64,000 bases of DNA from Phocaeicola_A sp045545095 (GTDB taxonomy: Bacteria > Bacteroidota > Bacteroidia > Bacteroidales > Bacteroidaceae), in assembly GCA_045545095.1 (NCBI GenBank), contig JAZQAG010000030.1, positions 6,257 to 70,256 of the forward strand, given 5' to 3'. Below are positions 26,259 to 33,212 of the stretch, in pieces. Positions within the stretch are counted from its first letter, which is position 1; the number at the start of each line of letters is the position of its first letter. The notes under the pieces are model-generated. The model had not been told where the DNA came from. It ran no database searches and worked only from the letters and a program-made list of their open reading frames with translations. A program made the translations under genes and the position numbers.

Positions 26259-27020
26259 TCAATTCCCTGATTCCATTGCTGGTATGTCAAACGAATTGGT
26301 CATGTCGTTGAAGTAATAGTATTTGCCAATCTCTAATGGCAACTTTCCTAATGCTACATTCAATTTATCCCCATTACTCATAAATATATCAGCTGAAAGA
26401 ATGTGAGTAAAATTAAATCCATTGTCCCAATTTGACCATGATTTCTCTTTAGCAAAAATCCAATAACAAGAATTGTCATGATTAAGTGACTTTTCACCAA
26501 TATTTAATACAATATCAGATTTATTTTCTGTGTCAAACAATAGCAGGAATGAGTCGTATATAGCTTTTAACGTAAGTGTTTTCATGTCCTTTTTTATAGA
26601 TACTTTTTCATTAAACTTCATATATACGGAATCAGAAGGTAAAGAAGCTCTATCTGCATATTTTTCAATAGGAATAGAATATCCGATTACTGAATACTCT
26701 CCCTCTGGCAACCTTATGTTTTTTGTTGATTCCCATTGTCCATTTATAGTTAATACAGTTTCAGAGCCTATTATAAATTCCAAATGATAATTCTTCGGAG
26801 TCAGTACCTTTGTCCTGATATACTTTTCATAAAACGCAGTATAAACTTCACTGCCCGTTGCACGTGTCATATTGCCGCTTTCCATGAATGTATAATCAAG
26901 AGTTAATTCTACCTCTTGAGGTTCTTGAATCGATGATTCTTCACTTGAACACCCTGTCACTACCAAGCCCGACACAAACACCAGTATCAATGGCCAACTT
27001 AAAAAACTGATTCTTTTCAT
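26259..27020 (-). CDS. Lipoprotein of unknown function
   Basis: 253 residues. The N-terminus has two basic residues, a hydrophobic stretch and the lipobox VVTGC with C24 as lipidation site, then SSEESS, a serine/acidic start that in Bacteroides often goes with surface export. The mature part is beta-rich; the segment GNMTRATGSE resembles the start of fimbrillin-like lipoproteins, but no family can be named with confidence. It has a long leader (about 290 nt from the promoter at 27319-27349) that contains interlocking stems. Gene and surroundings are AT-rich compared with the flanking metabolic genes, consistent with an accessory region. Confidence 0.7.
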   Translation of the reverse strand: MKRISFLSWPLILVFVSGLVVTGCSSEESSIQEPQEVELTLDYTFMESGNMTRATGSEVYTAFYEKYIRTKVLTPKNYHLEFIIGSETVLTINGQWESTKNIRLPEGEYSVIGYSIPIEKYADRASLPSDSVYMKFNEKVSIKKDMKTLTLKAIYDSFLLLFDTENKSDIVLNIGEKSLNHDNSCYWIFAKEKSWSNWDNGFNFTHILSADIFMSNGDKLNVALGKLPLEIGKYYYFNDMTNSFDIPAMESGN

Positions 27021-27106
27021 TTTGATTGTTTATTTTAAAGTTTTACGCATTATTGCCTCTTTCCCATTTCAGCAACCGTCCAACGCAAAACTTCATATAG
27101 GATAGG

Positions 27107-27312
27107 TATAAAAAGAAAGCGTAGACGTTCGCCATATTCCACTCAGGCTCACCACAAGCCCCTAACGTACTATGGGTTAAGTCTACGCATATGCGCAAAC
27201 CTCACCATACGTTAGGTTGTTCAACAATAGCTCGCTTTCTTTAGTCGAGGTGGTGATTCGAGTGGAAAATGAGCAATCAAAATGTCTTGTGCCTTACCCT
27301 ATATGGATAAGC
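27107..27312 (-). ncRNA. Putative structured RNA with interlocking stems (leader or independent sRNA)
   Basis: No known RNA family was recognised. Four perfect complementary pairs occur within 160 nt: stem A 27112-27121 with 27233-27242 (10 bp), stem B 27119-27126 with 27181-27188 (8 bp), stem C 27137-27144 with 27260-27267 (8 bp) continued by 27149-27155 with 27250-27256 (7 bp), stem D 27161-27169 with 27208-27216 (9 bp). Stems A and C cross, B crosses C and D, and A and B share three bases, so they form pseudoknots or alternative folds. On the minus strand a consensus promoter lies directly upstream and a T-rich run (CTTTCTTTTT) follows the last arm, so a transcript of about 205 nt could end here or continue into the lipoprotein gene. 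Confidence 0.6.
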
Positions 27313-27315
27313 ACG

Positions 27316-27404
27316 CCACAAAGGTAAACAATGTTTTTGGAAAAGCAAAAGAGTTGAGGAATTATCTTTCATTTCTTAATTATAGTCTTCACTTTTTATG
27401 ATGT
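27316..27404 (-). repeat. 89-bp duplicated promoter module, copy 1
   Basis: Matches 30676-30764 over 89 bp without gaps; I count 9 mismatches. The distal 43 bp (27362-27404) are identical in both copies. It contains the promoter at 27319-27349 and lies right behind the stop of the HTH gene. Confidence 0.85.
27319..27349 (-). promoter_or_regulatory. Promoter of the structured RNA/lipoprotein transcript
   Basis: Minus strand: TTTG (27346-27349), 19-nt spacer, TACCTTTG (27319-27326). Exact consensus at optimal spacing. Confidence 0.75.
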
Positions 27405-27408
27405 AATA

Positions 27409-28446
27409 TTACCATGGCTTATAGACGGTTGTTGGGGGGATTCCACTTTCATGTATATGTATTATATTATATTCATTAATTTCATTGGAAATATCATTAT
27501 TATAGCTTGAATTTATATTTTTTGCTAAATTTTCGCTATTTCCGATAGTCGTAATCCCTTTTTCTTGACCACTCGGAACGGTGATTTCCACTTTTTTGTC
27601 TTGTTTTCGTAGATCATTGTTCTTCTTTTCCATTCTTTCGTAAAGCAAATTCTCGGCTGTCTGCCATTTTGGAAGATTGTCTTGTGTTATCGTCATATTT
27701 ACTTTGTAAGTCGGGCTTTCGTGGTCGATGATGGTGTATGTATTTGCTAATACTTTATAGACATTGTGCTTGGTGACAAACGTACAACCTATGGTTGCTT
27801 TGAAAGCCTCCTTGTTGCTTACCTTTTTTCCGATTCCCCAAATGGGTAATTGTATTTGTCGGTTATGTTTTTTTAGAAGCTTGTGCTTGATGGCGAACTT
27901 GATGACTTTTTCCGCTTTGCTTTTCGATATGTTCAGTCGGGTGGCTATCCCTTCGTAAGAAAGTCCGTTTTCCTTGTACTCCCTTGTGATGTGATGCTTG
28001 CGACAATATTTGCAGGCTTTTTTGAAATTGTCGTCTTTCTTTGGGTTGAATCGGATGTCAGTCATTTTCTTAACGTACTCTTTTCTTCTGATGATTTCCA
28101 TAATCACAACTGTATAGAGGCCCATCTCTATGTCGTTGAATGTATGAAACTGTTCGAAATCCAAAGGTGGCATATTCCTGCTTTCTGATTTGCTTGAAAG
28201 GCTTTTGAATACAATATCACCATTTGGGCGTTCCTCGATAAGCTTCATCTCCGACAGTCTCAGAAGATATTTCTCAATGGACTTTGCGTGTAGTCCTGTC
28301 ATCTTGTGCAGCTTGTTGATAGTACACTTTGTTACAGTGGATGAAACAAGGTTTTGTTGCTTCATCATTACACTGAATGCTATTGCTCTGGCATAGTCCT
28401 GCCCAAGCGAAATTCTTTCAAATAATTTCTTATTGAGATACTTCAT
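27409..28446 (-). CDS. HTH-containing protein, possible replication- or regulation-type DNA binder
   Basis: 345 residues, rich in Lys and Asn; family not recognised with certainty. Residues about 40-80 (TINKLHKMTGLHAKSIEKYL followed by an acidic turn and a short beta strand) look like a winged helix, and about 165-192 (YEGIATRLNISKSKAEKVIK) like a second helix-turn-helix of the sigma/Rep type. The C-terminal 90 residues are polar and probably disordered. A near-perfect 21-bp inverted repeat sits just upstream of its promoter, suggesting autoregulation. Could be a regulator or a relic replication initiator of an integrated element. The AT-rich base composition sets it apart from the flanking metabolic genes. 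Confidence 0.6.
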   Translation of the reverse strand: MKYLNKKLFERISLGQDYARAIAFSVMMKQQNLVSSTVTKCTINKLHKMTGLHAKSIEKYLLRLSEMKLIEERPNGDIVFKSLSSKSESRNMPPLDFEQFHTFNDIEMGLYTVVIMEIIRRKEYVKKMTDIRFNPKKDDNFKKACKYCRKHHITREYKENGLSYEGIATRLNISKSKAEKVIKFAIKHKLLKKHNRQIQLPIWGIGKKVSNKEAFKATIGCTFVTKHNVYKVLANTYTIIDHESPTYKVNMTITQDNLPKWQTAENLLYERMEKKNNDLRKQDKKVEITVPSGQEKGITTIGNSENLAKNINSSYNNDISNEINEYNIIHIHESGIPPTTVYKPW

Positions 28447-28474
28447 AGCTAAAATATTTTTGAATTTATGGTTG

Positions 28475-28505
28475 CAAATATGTATAATACTTCGTGGTTA
28501 ACAAA
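28475..28505 (-). promoter_or_regulatory. Promoter of the HTH gene
   Basis: Minus strand: TTTG (28502-28505), 19-nt spacer, CATATTTG (28475-28482, one mismatch). It ends about 29 nt before the start codon at 28446. Confidence 0.6.
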
Positions 28506-28520
28506 AGTTAGTTTCATTTA

Positions 28521-28541
28521 TTTGCGCCATAATGGTGCAAA
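28521..28541. promoter_or_regulatory. 21-bp inverted repeat, operator candidate
   Basis: TTTGC and GCAAA arms with internal GCCAT/ATGGT give a near-perfect palindrome centred at 28531. It lies 16 nt upstream of the -33 box of the HTH gene, a position typical for an activator or autoregulator site. Confidence 0.5.
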
Positions 28542-28590
28542 TAGTTTTACTTTTGCTTACCGTTAATCATTCACCGTCCACCGTTAAAAC

Positions 28591-28878
28591 TTACGGTTCT
28601 CCGAGTGCATCGAAGATAAGGCGGACTTGTTTGGGGGTGAATGTACGTTGCTTTTCGTTGTATCCGGTGTCAAAAAGATTTTGCATAAGGGTGGGGTGGT
28701 GATGCATCCAATGTGAGAACCGCTTGCGGGCTGCCGAGGCTGAAATGTCGGGGTTGTACATGCATGAGAGTTCTCCTTTGCCATAGCAGCGTATGGGAGT
28801 TTCGTAGAGGTGGTTTCCGCCATTCTTCTGATGGCTTTCGACCGATGTTCCGGAGGTCTTTTCTGTTGTGTCTTTCAT
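28591..28878 (-). CDS. DUF4248 domain-containing protein
   Basis: 95 residues. The core CYGKGELSCMYNPDISASAA, a tryptophan-centred helix (SHWMHHHPTLMQNL) and the terminal FTPKQVRLIFDALGEP match the DUF4248 family, which I know from Bacteroides genomes beside HU-like proteins near polysaccharide loci. The helical pattern plus the final FTPxQV motif suggest a small DNA-binding or adaptor protein, but no function is established. It is divergent from the HU-like gene, with 650 nt of regulatory DNA between them. A promoter with a consensus -7 box lies at 28985-29016. Confidence 0.82.
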   Translation of the reverse strand: MKDTTEKTSGTSVESHQKNGGNHLYETPIRCYGKGELSCMYNPDISASAARKRFSHWMHHHPTLMQNLFDTGYNEKQRTFTPKQVRLIFDALGEP

Positions 28879-28984
28879 TCTTTTAGTGAGTTTTTAATAT
28901 GTATTTATACTTTGTAGGATACCTCTTGCCTTGAGTGTATAGTTTGAAAAGATTGTTTACTTTCCATAGCTTTGTTATCCCTTA

Positions 28985-29016
28985 CAAAGGTATAAAATTT
29001 TTATTGTTTGTGCAAC
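28985..29016 (-). promoter_or_regulatory. Promoter of the DUF4248 gene
   Basis: Minus strand: GTTG (29013-29016, one mismatch), 20-nt spacer, TACCTTTG (28985-28992). Leader of about 100 nt to the start at 28878. Confidence 0.6.
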
Positions 29017-29266
29017 TTTTTATGTGAAAATAATCACTATCAATGTTCCAAAATATTATATATTTTTGTTCAAGTGTATATTCATTTGGAACAGTATGGA
29101 ATATTTTTATTTACATATTGGTTTGGATATTAAAATAATGTCTTCTGATATATGAAATATTCCGTATGGAAAGTCATAATAATATATCTGCTCGTATTTA
29201 ATGTGCAAAAGTGTACGCTATTGTGACACATCGCATGCTATTGTGCAAAGGGTCAGAATGAGGTTG
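29017..29266. other. Gene-free AT-rich stretch with overlapping inverted repeats
   Basis: No coding frame is evident. TGTTCCAAA pairs with TTTGGAACA and GGAATATTT with AAATATTCC within 29044-29165. GCTATTGTG is repeated at 29217 and 29237, a 20-bp phase expected of a regulator binding two successive helix turns, just ahead of the HU-gene -7 box. Confidence 0.5.
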
Positions 29267-29274
29267 TATCTTTG
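29267..29274 (+). promoter_or_regulatory. -7 box of the HU-like gene
   Basis: TATCTTTG, full -7 consensus. The -33 region is weak (TGTG at 29242-29245). It implies a leader of about 250 nt before the start at 29530. Confidence 0.5.
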
Positions 29275-29280
29275 ACGTGC

Positions 29281-29378
29281 AATCAAGGGAAGACAGCCTA
29301 TGGCGCCAGGTTGATGACCGGGGTTGTACCGAGGAAAACCTCGGATGCGGCAGCTGATAAAGTGCGTGAGTCTTTATA
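29281..29378 (+). promoter_or_regulatory. Probably structured 5' leader of the HU-like gene
   Basis: Just after the predicted start, the leader carries a perfect hairpin CCGAGG-AAAA-CCTCGG, a second stem ATAAAG/CTTTAT and smaller ones such as GCC-TAT-GGC. The GC-rich composition contrasts with the AT-rich DNA on both sides. No known riboswitch was recognised. Confidence 0.45.
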
Positions 29379-29380
29379 GT

Positions 29381-29442
29381 AAAGTCGGTGCTTTTAATAG
29401 AAAGAGTCGGTGCTTGTACGCATTAAAGTCGGTGCTTTTATT
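29381..29442 (+). repeat. AAAGTCGGTGC array, 3 units (copy B)
   Basis: Units start at 29381, 29401 and 29425. Unit order and even the odd GTACGCATT linker match copy A at 2591-2674, which has one more 22-nt unit. This copy lies in the 5' leader of the HU-like gene, about 90 nt before its start codon. Confidence 0.85.
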
Positions 29443-29529
29443 CGGAGGCCTCCAATGGCTGTCGCGAGGGGTTTGAATAGGTGATTATTGTTTAATTATT
29501 TAACTAAAAATGAAAGGAGATTTTACATT

Positions 29530-30039
29530 ATGGCATTTTTTAAAGCAAGATTGCAGAAGAAAAGTAACCTGTTTTATCCTGAAGCTGTCGTGGTGGGTAA
29601 AAAGGTGACAACGAAACAGTTGGCAACTATGTTGAGCGACCGTTGTACGGTCACGCTTGCCGATACGCTGGCTGTACTCTCGGAGTTGGGAATGGTGATG
29701 AGTACTTATATGGCGCAAGGCCGCAGTGTTCATCTGGATGGTATCGGTTCGTTCCGCTATACTATCAATGCTACCAAGCAGGGTGTTGAGGAAGAGAAGG
29801 AGGTTTCGGCCAATCAGATTCGGGGCATCCGCGTACGTTTTGTTCCTGAAGTGACTCGCAATGTGGACAAGTCTGTTGCCACCCGCTCTATGCAGCCCAT
29901 GGTGGTTGATTGGTTGAAGTGGGGTGTCAAGGAGGATGAAAAGAAGGTGGAGGATGATTCTGCCGAAGGTTCTACTGGCACGGGCAATACCGGTTCGGGC
30001 GGTTCTTCTTCGGGTGGTGAAGACAGTAATCCGTTGTAA
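29530..30039 (+). CDS. HU-family (HU-HIG) DNA-binding protein
   Basis: 169 residues. The first 125 match the Bacteroidales HU-like family: MAFFKARLQKKSN opening, KQLATMLSDRCTVTLADTLA helices, the GRSVHLDGIGSFRYTI turn and a C-terminal arm (RGIRVRFVPEVTRN). The last 35 residues are an acidic then Gly/Ser-rich disordered tail. The start at 29530 is chosen for its Shine-Dalgarno (AAAGGAGA, 29513-29520); the frame is open to 29488. Such proteins bind or bend DNA and often stand at the edge of capsule loci; here manC-gmd-fcl follows 1 kb downstream. Confidence 0.88.
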   Translation: MAFFKARLQKKSNLFYPEAVVVGKKVTTKQLATMLSDRCTVTLADTLAVLSELGMVMSTYMAQGRSVHLDGIGSFRYTINATKQGVEEEKEVSANQIRGIRVRFVPEVTRNVDKSVATRSMQPMVVDWLKWGVKEDEKKVEDDSAEGSTGTGNTGSGGSSSGGEDSNPL

Positions 30040-30062
30040 GCCCATTTGTCATTTGCATTTTT

Positions 30063-30099
30063 CCGCAGGGTTATGTTCTATCATAGCCTTGCGGTTTTT
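30063..30099 (+). terminator. Terminator after the HU-like gene
   Basis: CCGCA/TGCGG and the inner GGTTATG/CATAGCC (one wobble) form a long two-part stem followed by five T. Confidence 0.85.
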
Positions 30100-30189
30100 C
30101 TATGAAGGGTGAATGGGAACGGGTGAAGGGACCCTTCGGCAGTGAGCGATTAGCGGACTAGAAGGGGGTAAGGGAATAGCAGAAATGAG

Positions 30190-30651
30190 CTATTGTAGGT
30201 TCTCCATTTCGCGTATAAACTCATCGATGATATAGGGATTCTTGTGTAAATAGAGTTCCGTAGATTTGTCGTGCAATTTGCGGCACGTTTCGCTTTCGTA
30301 GAACAGTTTTAAAATCTTTACACTGTCAATGTTTAACTGATCGGAAAGATTCATAACAATGGACGCAATCCTTTCTTTCATAATGAGTTCTTGCATAAAC
30401 GAAAATGGAGTGTGGATATTCTTCTTCTCCCAATCTCTCATATATTGAATTAAGAGTTGTACTAATGTTTCACGACTTTCGCTGTGTAATATATTATAAT
30501 AGGGCAAGATGTAGTTTTCTATCATTTTTGTTTGTTTCATGCGATAGTATATTTCTTCATAGCTCATACCCAATTCCCTTGCAGTAGTTTCGATGCAGGT
30601 GACTACGAAAGCCATCATATTTTTCTCTTTCTCTTGGTTCATATCCTTCAT
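30190..30651 (-). CDS. DUF3791-like helical protein
   Basis: 153 residues, all-alpha by composition. The first half (MAFVVTCIETTARELGMSYEEIYYRM, then YYNILHSESRETLV) resembles DUF3791, whose marker is a helix pair ending in a conserved LH-S/T motif. The second half (ILKLFYESETCRKLHDKSTELYL followed by YIIDEFIREM) resembles a second small module seen in related proteins. In other genomes DUF3791 genes occur with DUF3990 genes of suspected toxin type; no such partner is present here. Its promoter lies in the 89-bp module shared with the lipoprotein gene, so the two are probably co-regulated. Function unknown. Confidence 0.55.
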   Translation of the reverse strand: MKDMNQEKEKNMMAFVVTCIETTARELGMSYEEIYYRMKQTKMIENYILPYYNILHSESRETLVQLLIQYMRDWEKKNIHTPFSFMQELIMKERIASIVMNLSDQLNIDSVKILKLFYESETCRKLHDKSTELYLHKNPYIIDEFIREMENLQ

Positions 30652-30675
30652 TGTACTAATATCTTAGAGTTTAAA

Positions 30676-30764
30676 CCACAAAGATAAACATTGTTTTTAG
30701 AAAAGCAAAAGGATTAGAGATTTATCTTTCATTTCTTAATTATAGTCTTCACTTTTTATGATGT
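30676..30764 (-). repeat. 89-bp duplicated promoter module, copy 2
   Basis: Ungapped match of about 90% to 27316-27404. The segment 30722-30764, upstream of the -33 box, is identical to the other copy; differences cluster around the spacer and the region just upstream of -33. Confidence 0.85.
30679..30709 (-). promoter_or_regulatory. Promoter of the DUF3791-like gene
   Basis: Minus strand: TTTG (30706-30709), 19-nt spacer, TATCTTTG (30679-30686), exact consensus. Leader only about 20 nt, unlike the 290-nt leader of the other copy. Confidence 0.78.
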
Positions 30765-30849
30765 TGCAATGAAAGTAATGTTGATTTCTCGTTAAACATT
30801 TAACAATGAACTTTGAGCGGACTGAAAAGGGAAGAAAATGGGGAAAAGT

Positions 30850-30881
30850 TTTGGCGGATAGGGTGATTCGTTGTATTTTTG
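30850..30881 (+). promoter_or_regulatory. Promoter of the GDP-fucose operon
   Basis: TTTG (30850-30853), 20-nt spacer, TATTTTTG (30874-30881), exact consensus, about 110 nt before the manC start. Confidence 0.75.
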
Positions 30882-31000
30882 CATTTTTAAATAAATGGGA
30901 TTTGCCGGGTGTCTTGCGGGACGAATGTTGCGGTGAAATGCGCTTGGCTTTTCGGGAATGAGGAATTTTGTTTTTTGAATCATATAAAACATACGAATAT

Positions 31001-32062
31001 ATGGCATTGAATCATAATCATTTAGTCATTATGGCAGGTGGTGTAGGCAGTCGCTTTTGGCCGATGAGTACACCTGAAAAGCCGAAGCAGTTTATTGATG
31101 TGTTGGGTTGTGGGCGTACGCTGATTCAGCTTACGGCAGACCGTTTCAAGGGTATCTGTCCCGCGGAAAACATTTGGGTGGTGACAAGCGACAGCTATGC
31201 TGGGATTGTGCATGAACAATTGCCCGAGATTCCTGTTGAGAATATCTTGCGTGAGCCTTGTCGCAGAAATACGGCGCCTTGTATTGCTTACGTGAGCTGG
31301 TGCATCAAAGCCAAGGACCCCAAGGCAAACATGGTGGTTTCTCCGAGTGACCATATCGTGATGGATGTGCCTGAATTCCAACGGGTCATCACTTCGGCCA
31401 TGAACTTCACGGAAAAGAGTGATGCTATCCTGACTTTGGGTATGAAACCTACTCGTCCCGAAACGGGATATGGATATATCGAAGCTGAGCTTTCTGCTCC
31501 TTCGGCTCGCAACAAGGAGATTTTCCGTGTGGACTCTTTCAAGGAGAAGCCTGACCTTCAGACGGCTGAGAAGTATGTGAAGAAGACCAATTTCTTGTGG
31601 AATGCCGGTATCTTTGTGTGGAACGTGAACACTATCGTCAATGCGTTGCGTGTGTACCAACCCGCCATTTCGCAAATCTTCGAGGACCTGTTGCCCTACT
31701 ATGGTACGGAGAAGCAGCAGGAGATGATTAATCAGGAATTCCCCAAATGTGAGAACATTTCGGTGGACTATGCCATTCTTGAAAAGGCGGAAGAGATTTT
31801 CGTGTTCCCCGCTTCGTTTGGCTGGAGTGACCTTGGTACATGGGGCAGTCTGCATAATCAGAGTGCAAAGGATGCCAACCACAATGTCTGCATTGGCGAG
31901 GATATCCGTCTCTTTGAGACGAAGAATTGTGTGATACATACGACTCAGGAACGCCGCGTTGTGGTACAAGGCTTGGATGGATACATTGTGGCCGAGAAGG
32001 ACAATACGCTGCTGATCTGCAAACTGAGCGAAGAGCAACGTATCAAACAGTTTTCTGAATAA
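31001..32062 (+). CDS. manC: Mannose-1-phosphate guanylyltransferase
   Basis: 353 residues from the ATG at 31001 (frame open to 30968, but 31001 gives the normal N-terminus MALNHNHLVIMAGGVGSRFW). It couples mannose-1-phosphate with GTP to give GDP-mannose in the cytosol. The signature GGVGSRFWPMSTPEKPKQF near residues 13-31 is intact, with the later FKEKPD and FLWNAGIFVW blocks. The length fits the single-function form, without the C-terminal mannose-6-phosphate isomerase of long ManC proteins. First gene of manC-gmd-fcl. Confidence 0.93.
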   Translation: MALNHNHLVIMAGGVGSRFWPMSTPEKPKQFIDVLGCGRTLIQLTADRFKGICPAENIWVVTSDSYAGIVHEQLPEIPVENILREPCRRNTAPCIAYVSWCIKAKDPKANMVVSPSDHIVMDVPEFQRVITSAMNFTEKSDAILTLGMKPTRPETGYGYIEAELSAPSARNKEIFRVDSFKEKPDLQTAEKYVKKTNFLWNAGIFVWNVNTIVNALRVYQPAISQIFEDLLPYYGTEKQQEMINQEFPKCENISVDYAILEKAEEIFVFPASFGWSDLGTWGSLHNQSAKDANHNVCIGEDIRLFETKNCVIHTTQERRVVVQGLDGYIVAEKDNTLLICKLSEEQRIKQFSE

Positions 32063-32104
32063 ACATCAATTGACTGAATATAAAATTAGTATTATAACAT
32101 TGTA

Positions 32105-33196
32105 ATGAGAAAAGTAGCTTTAATCACCGGTGTGACCGGTCAGGATGGTTCATTCTTGGCAGAATTCCTTCTCGAGAAGGGATATGATGTACATGGAACA
32201 ATCCGTCGTTCCTCCGTTGACTTCCGCGAACGTATCGCACATCTCGAAGGTCAACAAAACTTTCACCTCCACTATGCTGACTTGTCGGACTCCATGAGCT
32301 TGGTACAGGTTGTTGCCAAAGTTCGTCCGACGGAGATATATAACCTTGCCGCACAAAGTCATGTGCAGGTTTCTTTCGATAGTCCCGAATTCACGGCTGA
32401 CGTGGATGCTACGGGTGTATTGCGTGTGCTCGAAGCTGTACGCCAATGCGGCTTGGCTGACACTTGCCGCATCTATCAGGCTTCGACGTCGGAGCTTTAC
32501 GGTAAGGTGGAGGAGGTTCCACAGAACGAGAATACTCCGTTCCATCCGTATAGTCCCTATGCCGTAGCCAAACTTTATGGCTACTGGATAGTGAAGGAGT
32601 ATCGCGAGGCATACAATATGTATTGCTGTTCGGGTATCCTTTTCAACCATGAGAGCGAACGTCGCGGCGAGACTTTCGTAACGCGTAAGATTACCTTGGC
32701 CGCTGCCCGTATAGCACAAGGCAAGCAGGAGAAACTCTACCTTGGCAACCTCTCATCACTTCGCGACTGGGGTTATGCCAAAGACTATGTAGAGTGTATG
32801 TGGCTTATCCTCCAACAGGAGAAACCTGAGGACTTCGTCATTGCTACGGGTGTACAACATTCTGTACGCGAATTCTGCTACCTAGCTTTCAAACATGCAG
32901 GCATCGAACTCGAATTCCAAGGCGAGGATGAGAATGAAGTGGGTATTGACAAAGCTACAGGAAAGGTGTTGGTAGAGGTCAGCAAGGATTTCTATCGTCC
33001 TACCGATGTGGTCAACCTCTGGGGAGACCCCACTAAAGCACGTGCCAAACTTGGTTGGAATCCTGCCAAGACTTCGTTCGAAGAGTTGGTACGCATCATG
33101 GTTGAACACGACATGAAACAGGTGGCCGTAGAACGCGCCAGCGAACATATCAAGATGAACTTGGCTGAATACCTGGAAAAGGGTATCGTGAAGTAA
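32105..33196 (+). CDS. gmd: GDP-mannose 4,6-dehydratase
   Basis: 363-residue short-chain dehydrogenase/reductase that converts GDP-mannose to GDP-4-keto-6-deoxymannose with bound NADP. Rossmann loop GVTGQDGSFLAEFL at the N-terminus, substrate loop RRSSVDFRERIAHL, catalytic Ser/Thr in ASTSELYGKVEEVPQ and the YxxxK pair in YSPYAVAKLYGYW. The following NHESERRGETFVTRKI block is typical of Gmd. It starts 42 nt after manC and 16 nt before fcl. Confidence 0.95.
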   Translation: MRKVALITGVTGQDGSFLAEFLLEKGYDVHGTIRRSSVDFRERIAHLEGQQNFHLHYADLSDSMSLVQVVAKVRPTEIYNLAAQSHVQVSFDSPEFTADVDATGVLRVLEAVRQCGLADTCRIYQASTSELYGKVEEVPQNENTPFHPYSPYAVAKLYGYWIVKEYREAYNMYCCSGILFNHESERRGETFVTRKITLAAARIAQGKQEKLYLGNLSSLRDWGYAKDYVECMWLILQQEKPEDFVIATGVQHSVREFCYLAFKHAGIELEFQGEDENEVGIDKATGKVLVEVSKDFYRPTDVVNLWGDPTKARAKLGWNPAKTSFEELVRIMVEHDMKQVAVERASEHIKMNLAEYLEKGIVK

Positions 33197-33212
33197 CGAA
33201 GAGAAAGAATGT

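Noticed and set aside
28584..28823. 79-codon open frame overlapping the DUF4248 gene.
   Set aside because: It lies out of frame within a gene with a recognised family; no family match of its own.
29041..29280. Invertible promoter for the HU-like gene.
   Set aside because: The inverted repeats found do not flank the -7 box, and no recombinase gene is near.
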